The notes beneath the pieces were generated by a model that ran no database searches, was not told where the DNA came from, and saw nothing but the letters and a program-made list of their open reading frames with translations. Below are positions 23,747 through 31,499 of a DNA stretch of 37,497 bases, one piece after another. Numbering within the stretch: the stretch's first letter is position 1; each line of letters begins with the position of its first letter. The DNA comes from Microcaldota archaeon (GTDB lineage Archaea > Micrarchaeota > Micrarchaeia > Micrarchaeales > Micrarchaeaceae). The stretch is taken from positions 193,292 through 230,788 of the forward strand of contig JAJZBL010000001.1 of the NCBI GenBank assembly GCA_021798935.1. Direction: 5' to 3'. A program made the translations under genes and the position numbers.

Positions 23747-26626
23747 ATGAAGCATATAAATGCAAAGAGAGTAGCCGCTGTCGCAGTTGGAACAGCGTTG
23801 TTAGGTATGGGATTAGCGTTTGCAGTTCCAGTATCCTTCCAGAGCGTGCCTATAGTAAGTTCAGCAGGGCAGCCAGTAGTACAGATAGCACTCGGTTATA
23901 ACGGAACTTATCCGGCAAGCATAACTGATGGAGTCGCAGCAGCTGACATTGCAGCCGCAATAGGAAACCTGGCATACACAACAACCCCAGTAACAGTAAA
24001 TGTAAATGCCTCACAGGCAAGAAGCATACTGAAGCCAGTTGTAACATCAAGTGCATACAAGCTTACAGACCAGCAGGTATGGCTTAATGAGTCAAGCGCT
24101 GCATTCGTAAGCGGAAGTTATTCATTTGGTGCATTGATAGGATCAGTATTGAACAGAGGAATAAAGCTTAATACCCTTGCAGCAACAAAGACTGTAGGAA
24201 CATCTGATGCTTATCCAAGCACATACAACCTTACAGCATCACCTACAGCAAGCCCTTACACAGCAACAGGATTTGTACCTGTATCAACTTCTGTATCTGC
24301 ATCAACAAATGGAGGTGGAGTATCTTTCTCATCATTCCTTAATGGAACAGATGCAAACATAATGAGAGTAACAAGCACAAACCTTCCTTCACTTTTCAGC
24401 AACTATGGTTCAAATGGAGAGAATGAGTACCTATGGCTTACAGGATTCCCTGTATATGATCAGGCAAACAGCAGTTTTGCACTTATGAACGCAGGAGGTG
24501 CATACCAGATAAACTTCAACAAGCCTATACCTGCATACTCATCAAGCAACTCTATAAACCACGCATCAATTATGTTCTTGGGAAAGAACTGGACAATATC
24601 AAACTACACACTTCCTTCAGGATCTGCATCATCAAGCACATATACAACAGGAGGAAAGCTTGAATTGGCATCTTCAGTATCGCCTATAACGACATTGTAC
24701 CTTGACCACTTCCTGAATTCAACACCTTTCGGAGTAGAATTGTCAGGATTTACAGAGCCAAACAGTTCAGGAATATCACAGCCAATTTACCATGTATTCT
24801 ATAATGGAACATTGGTAAACTCAACAAAAATAGATATAGGAACAACAAAGCTGTTCAATGTAAGTGGCCACAAGATATATGTATATGTAAAGAGTGCAGC
24901 AGCTGACGTTTTCGAAAGCGCAAGCTATGCAAAGACACAGCTTTACACAAACGTATTCAACATAACTGATGGTGCACAATTAAACAAGACAAGTGCTCCT
25001 GGATGGTACACAGATATATTGTGGACAAATTCAACAAGTGGAGGCAAAGCGAATGAGCTTGAAGGCATAGTATTATACAATTCAACACCTACAACATTGT
25101 ACCCAGGCCAATCATTCTCGTTCATATCCAACCCTGCAATATGGAAGCTGGATTTTGAAGGATCTTCTTTGGCATCTGGAGATTATGACCCAGTAACATC
25201 AACATTGACATCAGTATCAAATATAAAGTACCACAACGACGGAGTAAATTCCTATCAGACGAACGTAACAGAGCCTGGACAGGAATTAACAGTATCATCA
25301 ACAATCCCTAATGCATTCAGCTTTGATGGCCAAATCAACAGTACAGTAAACTATCTGTTGACACCATACGAATTGAATGACACAAAGAATGTTGGATCAG
25401 CAAATAGCGTTTCTGTCGCAATTTCAGGCGTTGGAAACTATATCTCAACAACAAATCCATTGAGTGTAGTACTTACAGGTTATCTAAGCTCAACTGCAGT
25501 ATCCCCAACATCAGCTTCAGTAACATTCAATACAACAGGTAATGTAACATCACCTCTAGACTTCTATAACCTTACAAGCATAGAACCACAGAGGGCAATA
25601 CCTAACATGAAAATAACTGCAATGTCAGGAAGCAACACAATAGGTGTATTAGCTCCAATCCCAACTGCACAGATATTGTTGACACCAGTTTCTGGAAGTT
25701 CTGTATATGGCTTAGGAAATGCAGGAAATGTAACATATAGCCAGCAGAATGGTCAGCCAACAACAACATTTGCATTGAGGGGATCACAGGATTCAAACAC
25801 TATATCAGGTAAACAGACAGCATACTACACATACACAATGAACGAGTATGATGTTCCAAGCAGTACATCCTATGCTGATAGCCTATCATATGCAATACTG
25901 AACTCATCTGCAGGCGCAGATGCAACACCTCTATTCCAGTTGAATTACTCTGCATCAGGGTATTCACACAACAACATGACCTATATGTCTTCACAAGGCA
26001 AAACAGTAAAGGCGCCTGTGGGTTTTGTAACAGAGAGAGGATCAAAGGTTGCATCAATATCTCCAGAGAGTGCAGTAGTCTACATGGCAACATCTGTAGG
26101 AGAGCTTGACTTCTATGTAGCACCTACGAATGTAACAGCAGTAGTAAGCCATGAAAAGACATATGGGCCATACTCAATTGGACAGGCAACAAACATACCT
26201 AACGTAACAATAGCAAACGTAAGCGCAAAGATATCTGTGAGCAATGCAAACTACACAATATCTGGAATAAGCAACCTCAGCTCTGCAGTAACAACAACAC
26301 CATCTGTAGCAGATGTGCCTACAAGCATAGAAAACATGACTATGCCTGGAAGTCCATCCGGATTGGTGATATTGGATACACAAGCTGCACCTACAAGTTC
26401 ATTGATACTAGTAGGAAGCGGATATGTCAACACATTGAGCGCACAGTTGCAGAAAGCTTACAATGTAAGCATAACTCCAACAAGTGCACCTATAGTAAAG
26501 GCATACCCAAGCTCTGCAACAGTAGGAGGACCTAGGATATTGGTAGCTGGATACAATGCAAGCCAGACAATGTCTGCAGCAAAGACCTTCATAGAAGATC
26601 TTTATGCAAATGCAGCAAAGTCCTGA
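23747..26626 (+). CDS. S-layer glycoprotein
   Basis: The 959-aa protein has a signal peptide (basic M-K-H-I-N-A-K-R then a hydrophobic core ending G-L-A-F-A) and is otherwise Ser/Thr/Asn/Ala-rich. It carries over 30 N-x-S/T sequons, which fits AglB glycosylation. The start and end resemble the methanogen-type S-layer N- and C-terminal domains: P-I-V-S-S-A-G-Q-P at the mature start, and a final G-G-P-R-I-L-V-A-G-Y-N-A-S-Q-T with a terminal helix. There is no obvious C-terminal TM anchor. Codon use is more regular than in neighbours (ACA, GCA, GTA dominate), as expected for a major protein. It has its own promoter and a hairpin terminator that begins inside the last codons. Confidence 0.9.
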   Translation: MKHINAKRVAAVAVGTALLGMGLAFAVPVSFQSVPIVSSAGQPVVQIALGYNGTYPASITDGVAAADIAAAIGNLAYTTTPVTVNVNASQARSILKPVVTSSAYKLTDQQVWLNESSAAFVSGSYSFGALIGSVLNRGIKLNTLAATKTVGTSDAYPSTYNLTASPTASPYTATGFVPVSTSVSASTNGGGVSFSSFLNGTDANIMRVTSTNLPSLFSNYGSNGENEYLWLTGFPVYDQANSSFALMNAGGAYQINFNKPIPAYSSSNSINHASIMFLGKNWTISNYTLPSGSASSSTYTTGGKLELASSVSPITTLYLDHFLNSTPFGVELSGFTEPNSSGISQPIYHVFYNGTLVNSTKIDIGTTKLFNVSGHKIYVYVKSAAADVFESASYAKTQLYTNVFNITDGAQLNKTSAPGWYTDILWTNSTSGGKANELEGIVLYNSTPTTLYPGQSFSFISNPAIWKLDFEGSSLASGDYDPVTSTLTSVSNIKYHNDGVNSYQTNVTEPGQELTVSSTIPNAFSFDGQINSTVNYLLTPYELNDTKNVGSANSVSVAISGVGNYISTTNPLSVVLTGYLSSTAVSPTSASVTFNTTGNVTSPLDFYNLTSIEPQRAIPNMKITAMSGSNTIGVLAPIPTAQILLTPVSGSSVYGLGNAGNVTYSQQNGQPTTTFALRGSQDSNTISGKQTAYYTYTMNEYDVPSSTSYADSLSYAILNSSAGADATPLFQLNYSASGYSHNNMTYMSSQGKTVKAPVGFVTERGSKVASISPESAVVYMATSVGELDFYVAPTNVTAVVSHEKTYGPYSIGQATNIPNVTIANVSAKISVSNANYTISGISNLSSAVTTTPSVADVPTSIENMTMPGSPSGLVILDTQAAPTSSLILVGSGYVNTLSAQLQKAYNVSITPTSAPIVKAYPSSATVGGPRILVAGYNASQTMSAAKTFIEDLYANAAKS

Positions 26627-26650
26627 TTTCAGGACTTCTTTTTTCTTTTT
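26618..26650 (+). terminator. Hairpin plus T-run terminator overlapping the S-layer stop codon
   Basis: AAGTCCTGA (26618-26626) pairs perfectly with TCAGGACTT (26629-26637) across a 2-nt loop, and two runs of six T follow. The TGA stop lies within the left arm. Stem-loop plus U tract is like a bacterial intrinsic terminator and is less common in archaea, where a U tract alone can suffice. Confidence 0.75.
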
Positions 26651-26755
26651 TAACTTTTCCTTAATTTCTCTTTCTAAATTTTAAAATTTATTTAAGTGAA
26701 GCTTATTCTTGTGTTACGTAAATCTTATTAAAATTAATAAAATTAGCAATACTTT

Positions 26756-26762
26756 TTTTAAA
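26756..26762 (+). promoter_or_regulatory. TATA-like element of moxR
   Basis: TTTTTAAAC-type element spaced about 26 bases before the ATG at 26785 with no Shine-Dalgarno, so a leaderless message is likely. Confidence 0.4.
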
Positions 26763-26784
26763 CTATACTACGTAATATTAACTG

Positions 26785-27714
26785 ATGGAAGCAACAGATG
26801 TCAAGGATATATATCAGAGAATAGAGACTGAGATAAAGAAACGTATAGCCGGAAAGCTGGACGTTGTAAAGCTTATTTTTGTAGCTATGATAGCAAACGG
26901 GCACATAATGCTTGAAGGAGCTCCAGGAGTTGCAAAGACTACAATGACAAAAACTCTTGCAGAAACGGTTCAGGCAAGCTTTGGCAGAATACAGGGAACT
27001 CCAGATTTGTCCTTTAAAGATATAGTTGGATATACTTACATGGATGACCAGAACAACGTGCAGCTAAAGAAAGGCCCCATATTTAACAATATACTGCTTA
27101 TAGATGAGCTTAACAGAGCACCCCCAAGGACAACTACTGCCCTTCTGGAATCGTTGGAAGAACGGCAGGTAACTATGGGAGATTCAACATTGCCATTGCC
27201 TAAACCATTCATAGCGATGGCGACGCAGAACCCATTGAATATAGAGGGAACTACCTCGCTTCCAAAAGTGCTTACAGATAGGTTCCTTATGAGAGTTGCA
27301 GTAGACTATCCAAGCATGGAGGAAGAGCAGCAGATGCTCAGGATAAAGGAAAGCGAAGAGCACACATCCGTAAACAAAGTCATATCTGTTGATGATATAT
27401 TGAGCATGCAGCAGCTTGTCAAATCGGTATCAATGCCTGATAAGATAGTAAAATACATAACCGAGATAGTAGATGCAACAAGGACCGATATGCATGTAGT
27501 TATGGGAGGCAGCCCTAGGGCAGAGATAAGCTTCATGCAGTGCGGCAAAGCTTTGGCTTTGGTTGAAGGTAGGACGGAGATTACCGTAGATGACATTAAA
27601 TACTTGGCAAAGCCTGTGCTTAGCCATAGGATCGCAGTGAGAGCAACAGGAGCAATAGGGGTAAATGGAATTATAGATGGTATAATAGCAAACATACCAA
27701 CTGATGATCTTTGA
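26785..27714 (+). CDS. MoxR-family AAA+ ATPase
   Basis: MoxR ATPases are chaperone-like and often help fold or assemble surface or metal-containing complexes, usually beside VWA-domain genes. The 309-aa protein shows Walker A G-A-P-G-V-A-K-T, the G-T-P-D-L-S-F-K-D-I-V-G-Y family block, Walker B L-L-I-D-E-L-N-R-A, sensor M-A-T-Q-N-P and a C-terminal lid with G-G-S-P-R-A (sensor 2). The length is typical. No VWA-domain gene is adjacent here; instead it lies eight bases before a pilin-like gene, between the S-layer gene and serS, suggesting a surface-assembly role. Confidence 0.93.
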   Translation: MEATDVKDIYQRIETEIKKRIAGKLDVVKLIFVAMIANGHIMLEGAPGVAKTTMTKTLAETVQASFGRIQGTPDLSFKDIVGYTYMDDQNNVQLKKGPIFNNILLIDELNRAPPRTTTALLESLEERQVTMGDSTLPLPKPFIAMATQNPLNIEGTTSLPKVLTDRFLMRVAVDYPSMEEEQQMLRIKESEEHTSVNKVISVDDILSMQQLVKSVSMPDKIVKYITEIVDATRTDMHVVMGGSPRAEISFMQCGKALALVEGRTEITVDDIKYLAKPVLSHRIAVRATGAIGVNGIIDGIIANIPTDDL

Positions 27715-27722
27715 GTGAAAAA

Positions 27723-28223
27723 ATGAACAGCAATAAAAAGATTAAAGCGCAATCTGCGATGGAATACCTGATGACTTATGGTTGGGCGATATTAGTAATT
27801 GCCCTTATACTTGGAGTGCTATATGCACTAGGTGTTTTTAGCCCATCTTCCCTTGCACATAACGAATGTGTATTTCCTGCAGGGTACAGCTGCCTTAGCA
27901 CCACCCTTCACCAGAATGGAAATTTCACGATAAACCTTCAGCAGGTAACTTCCTCTCCAATTAATGTAACAGGGGTTGGATGTGCTACAAATGTTTCAAC
28001 CGCCTACATAGTGAAGCTGCCCCATCCAATAACAATAGGTATAGGAGATAATTATACATTCAGGTCCAATTCAAGTTTCCCCCTCCACTGTATCGACAAT
28101 GGGACAATATTCGCAAGGCCAATAGGCAATATTTTCAATGGGTATGTGATAATAAATTATACCGATTTACAGACAGGATTTCCAGGGATAGTTACAGCTA
28201 CCTTGGTGCAGAAGGTCGATTGA
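27723..28223 (+). CDS. Pilin-like secreted protein with class III signal (KAQSAMEYL)
   Basis: From the ATG at 27723 (a TTG at 27711 overlaps moxR) the product is 166 aa. The N-terminus has K-K-I-K-A9/Q10-S-A-M-E-Y-L-M-T-Y-G-W-A, a class III prepilin signal with Gln+1 and Glu+5, then a hydrophobic helix to ~40. The exported domain has cysteines at N-E-C-V, Y-S-C-L, V-G-C-A and L-H-C-I, four in all, likely two disulfides, plus several N-x-S/T sequons. Proteins with the A-Q-S-A-M-E-Y-L-M-T-Y-G-W-A-I start are common in DPANN and related archaea; filament membership is inferred. Coupled tightly to moxR. Confidence 0.85.
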   Translation: MNSNKKIKAQSAMEYLMTYGWAILVIALILGVLYALGVFSPSSLAHNECVFPAGYSCLSTTLHQNGNFTINLQQVTSSPINVTGVGCATNVSTAYIVKLPHPITIGIGDNYTFRSNSSFPLHCIDNGTIFARPIGNIFNGYVIINYTDLQTGFPGIVTATLVQKVD

Positions 28224-28299
28224 ATAATCGCCTTTATGCTTAATGCTATACCTATACAAATAGAATAAATAAATTTGCTAAAAAATATGTATGATCTTT

Positions 28300-29601
28300 A
28301 TGTTGACTACTAAATATGTAAGAGACCATCTTGATGAAATAAAAGAATCGTTGAAGAGACGCAGGAGCGATTATCCTATAGATGAGCTTGTAAAGCTTGA
28401 TTCTGAGTGGAGGGAAAAATCTACAAAGCTGCAAGAGCTTCAAGCGAAAAGGAATAAGGAAAGCCTAAAGATAGCAGAGCTGAAGAAGAAAGGGGAAGAT
28501 GCAACTGAAATGATCAGCCAAATGTCCAGCCTAAAGGACGAGATAACGGTCTTGGAGAAAGAGCTTCCGGAGAAAGAAAGCAGGATAAAGTACCTTTTAT
28601 GGAATATGCCGAATGTGCTTGACAAATCCGTCCCTTATGGAAAGGATGACAGCGAAAATGTGGAGATAAGAAAGTGGGGAGAGATAAGAAGGAAAACTTC
28701 GAAGAGCCATGAAGAGATCCTCAACAATTTAGGGCTTCTTGATATAGAGCGTGCTGCAAAGGTGTCCGGAGCAAGGTTCTACTACCTGAAGAATGACTTA
28801 GTCCTTCTTGAGCAATCTCTAATAAGATTTGCCCTGGATGAGTTAGCTAAAAAAGGATTTACGATAATATCTCCACCATTCATGATAAAGAAAGATTACT
28901 ATACAGGAGTAACTGCATTGGGGGATTTTGAGGACGCACTTTACAAAATCGCGGACCCGAAGGAAGCAAGCGATGACAAGAGCCTTGAAAGGATCACAGA
29001 TGAGATGTTCTTGATATCCACATCCGAGCATGCTATAGCATCGATGCATGCAGGTGAGGTATTTTCCTCTAAGGATCTACCTCTAAAATATGCAGGGATA
29101 AGCCCTTGCTTCAGGAGAGAGGCAGGATCCCATGGAAAAGATACCAAAGGCATATTCAGAGTCCATCAGTTCTACAAAGTAGAGCAGTTCATATTCTCCA
29201 GGCAGGAAGATTCTTGGAAACATTATGATGAGCTGTTAAGCAATTCCGAAAGCCTTTACCAAAAGCTTGGCATACCCTATCATGTAGTTGACATATGTAC
29301 AGGAGATATAGGTGTAGTTGCTGCAAAGAAGAACGATATAGAAGCATATATGCCAAGCCAAGGAAAATACAGGGAAGTGGTATCGTGCTCTAACTGCACA
29401 GATTGGCAAGGCCTAAGGCTGGATATAAAGTATGATGAAGGTGGAGAAAGGAAATATGTGCATACTTTGAATTCCACCGCAATTGCAACAACAAGAACGC
29501 TTGTTGCTATAATAGAAAACTACTATAATGATGATGGGAGCATAACAATACCTGATGTTTTAGTGCCATATTTCGGTAAGGATAGAATAGCGAAGCATTA
29601 G
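28300..29601 (+). CDS. serS: Seryl-tRNA synthetase
   Basis: The 433-aa protein is the common (bacterial-type) SerRS, not the rare methanogen form. It has an N-terminal antiparallel coiled-coil arm (about 27-100), motif 1 region G-F-T-I-I-S-P-P, motif 2 P-C-F-R-R-E-A-G-S-x-G-K-D-T-K-G-x-x-R-V-H-Q-F, and motif 3 L-N-S-T-A-I-A-T-T-R-T-L. The ATG at 28300 (M-L-T-T-K-Y-V-R) fits the family N-terminus; an ATG three codons upstream is possible. It stands between the pilin-like gene and prf1 on the same strand with gaps of ~70-80 bases. Confidence 0.96.
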   Translation: MLTTKYVRDHLDEIKESLKRRRSDYPIDELVKLDSEWREKSTKLQELQAKRNKESLKIAELKKKGEDATEMISQMSSLKDEITVLEKELPEKESRIKYLLWNMPNVLDKSVPYGKDDSENVEIRKWGEIRRKTSKSHEEILNNLGLLDIERAAKVSGARFYYLKNDLVLLEQSLIRFALDELAKKGFTIISPPFMIKKDYYTGVTALGDFEDALYKIADPKEASDDKSLERITDEMFLISTSEHAIASMHAGEVFSSKDLPLKYAGISPCFRREAGSHGKDTKGIFRVHQFYKVEQFIFSRQEDSWKHYDELLSNSESLYQKLGIPYHVVDICTGDIGVVAAKKNDIEAYMPSQGKYREVVSCSNCTDWQGLRLDIKYDEGGERKYVHTLNSTAIATTRTLVAIIENYYNDDGSITIPDVLVPYFGKDRIAKH

Positions 29602-29680
29602 CATTAAATATCTAATTCTAGAAAATTGATACTGCTATTCTTTTATTTTTGTTTTAATCTATTATCTAAAAGTGATTTTT

Positions 29681-30880
29681 ATGAAAGATGCATATGATTT
29701 AAAAAAAGAACTTAAAATACTCAAATCTATAAGAGGATCAGGCACAGAATTGATATCAATATATGTGCCTCCAGGATTTCCAATATCTGATGAAGTAGCA
29801 AGGCTGCGATCGGAATATGGTCAGGCTTCTAACATAAAGTCTAAGACTACAAGGTTGAATGTGCAGAATGCGATTGAAAGGATAATACAATATCTTAAAG
29901 TCTATAAGGAAGTCCCACCAAATGGCCTTGCAGTTTTCTGCGGCAATATATCAAATGAGCAATCAAAGACAGATATAGAACTTTATTCTATAAATGTTCC
30001 ACAGCCCCTCAAATCAAACATATATCGATGTGATTCGACTTTCCTTCTTGAACCAATAGAGGCGATGGCCGAATCAACTGATAATTATGCACTTCTTGTA
30101 ATGGATGGAAGAGAAGCTACACTGGCAGTCCTAAAAGGCACTGAAATAGTCATAGACAAGAATATAAAATCATTTGCACACCAAAAGGTGCACAAAGGAG
30201 GGCAATCCGCAGCCAGATACGACAGGGCTATAGGGGAGAGCATAGACGATTATTACAAGTCAATTGCAGATGCGGTAAATGATCTATTTATAAAGTGGAA
30301 TTTTAAGCTAAAAGGGCTAGTAGTGGGAGGACCCGGCCCTTCAAAGGAGAATTTTGTAAAAGCAAAAAACCTTAATTATCAGATAAAGGTACTCGGCATA
30401 TTTGATACGGGATACACTGATGAAACTGTAGGCCTTAATGAGTTATTGGAGAAAGCAAAGAGCCTGCTTTCTCAGCAGCAAGCGATAATCGAAAGGACTA
30501 CTATGGACAAGTTTCTAAATGAAGTTTCCCACAATGGGCTTGCTGCTTATGGATACAAGAAGGTAAAAGACGCACTTCTTAAATCCAATGTCTCAAAGCT
30601 CCTTATAAGCGAAGATGCAGAATTATATAATGTAAGCTATAAGTGCAGCAATTGCGGATCAGAATTCACAAAGCTTGAGAAAGGGAATGAAAGACAGACA
30701 CAGCATGAGTGCGGAGGGGCATTAAGCATCACAAACGAGAAAGATGCAATAGAAGAGCTCATAGATATAGCTGACAAGAATAATATAGAGACATTATTCA
30801 TATCCGCTGACAGCCAATATGGAAAAGAGCTGCTGCTTGGTTTTGATGGCATAGGGGCATTGCTGAAGTACCGCAATTGA
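29681..30880 (+). CDS. prf1: Peptide chain release factor aRF1
   Basis: aRF1 recognises all three stop codons and triggers peptidyl-tRNA hydrolysis. From the ATG at 29681 the product is 399 aa, near the usual 400-420. Key motifs are N-I-K-S (51-54, codon recognition), G-G-Q (173-175, in H-K-G-G-Q-S-A-A-R-Y), and a C-terminal zinc-like C-S-N-C-x(18)-H-E-C region. A GTG three codons upstream is an alternative start. TAA, TAG and TGA stops all occur in this window, so standard decoding is expected. The final Q-Y-G-K-E-L-L-L-G-F and I-G-A-L-L-K-Y segment is typical of domain 3. Confidence 0.96.
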   Translation: MKDAYDLKKELKILKSIRGSGTELISIYVPPGFPISDEVARLRSEYGQASNIKSKTTRLNVQNAIERIIQYLKVYKEVPPNGLAVFCGNISNEQSKTDIELYSINVPQPLKSNIYRCDSTFLLEPIEAMAESTDNYALLVMDGREATLAVLKGTEIVIDKNIKSFAHQKVHKGGQSAARYDRAIGESIDDYYKSIADAVNDLFIKWNFKLKGLVVGGPGPSKENFVKAKNLNYQIKVLGIFDTGYTDETVGLNELLEKAKSLLSQQQAIIERTTMDKFLNEVSHNGLAAYGYKKVKDALLKSNVSKLLISEDAELYNVSYKCSNCGSEFTKLEKGNERQTQHECGGALSITNEKDAIEELIDIADKNNIETLFISADSQYGKELLLGFDGIGALLKYRN

Positions 30881-30930
30881 TCCCTAAGAAATCAAAGCTT
30901 TATAGCTTATAGAGCTTGACCATCAAAGAT

Positions 30931-31473
30931 TCAATTTAGGTCAGATAGTTCATAAGCTATTCCACAATTCTCAATAAAAGTTGGCGTACCATAATAATTT
31001 ATCTCTTTATCAGAAACAATGGTCCTATTTGTAGGTCCTTCATTTATAGCTATAGTGGGGTAGGAACTCTTATATGAAAGGCATTTTGATATGCTTGCAT
31101 TGGTATAGTTATCAACATTTACCAGCCCCTTGGAATAAACACACGAGGTGTTGTTCATTATGAACAAGTTGATATCTGTCGGAGATTTATGTATTGTTTT
31201 ATTCTCTATTATTATTTCTATAAGCGAATCAGCACACCCTAAGGTATTTACAAAAGAGCTAGAATTAGTTGCATTTATGTAAATATTTAAATAAGGGGAT
31301 GATTTGTAATAAGATTCAAAGGCTGCCAGATTATTTGGCTGTACTCCTGGATGCAGAAGTATTATTGCAATAGCTACCACTATAGCAATAATTACGACCA
31401 TTACAGGTCCAAAAATTCCCTTGTTTGAAATTATAAAATTTTTGCCTTTTTTATCTAGTTTATCGTTATCCAA
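30931..31473 (-). CDS. Single-pass surface protein with thioredoxin-like domain lacking CXXC
   Basis: The start is TTG at 31473, supported by GGTGA six bases upstream; an overlapping ATG frame stops at once. The 180-aa protein has a basic cytoplasmic stub, one TM helix (about 20-41) and an extracytoplasmic domain with sequons. The domain reads: strand (Y-L-N-I-Y-I-N-A), helix with L-G-C-A-D-S-L-I, strand (N-L-F-I-M-N-N), Cys, helix with K-C-L-S-Y, then S-Y-P-T-I-A-I-N and two short strands ending E-N-C-G. This resembles a thioredoxin fold, including the cis-Pro position, but with no CXXC. A similar domain ends the upstream gene, 26 bases away, so the two probably act together. Fold call is inference. 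Confidence 0.7.
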   Translation of the reverse strand: MDNDKLDKKGKNFIISNKGIFGPVMVVIIAIVVAIAIILLHPGVQPNNLAAFESYYKSSPYLNIYINATNSSSFVNTLGCADSLIEIIIENKTIHKSPTDINLFIMNNTSCVYSKGLVNVDNYTNASISKCLSYKSSYPTIAINEGPTNRTIVSDKEINYYGTPTFIENCGIAYELSDLN

Positions 31474-31499
31474 AATACATCACCAATGCAAAGTAAGTT

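Noticed and set aside
27306-27752. 148-codon minus-strand ORF
   Set aside because: Antisense to moxR, whose AAA+ motifs prove the plus strand is coding.
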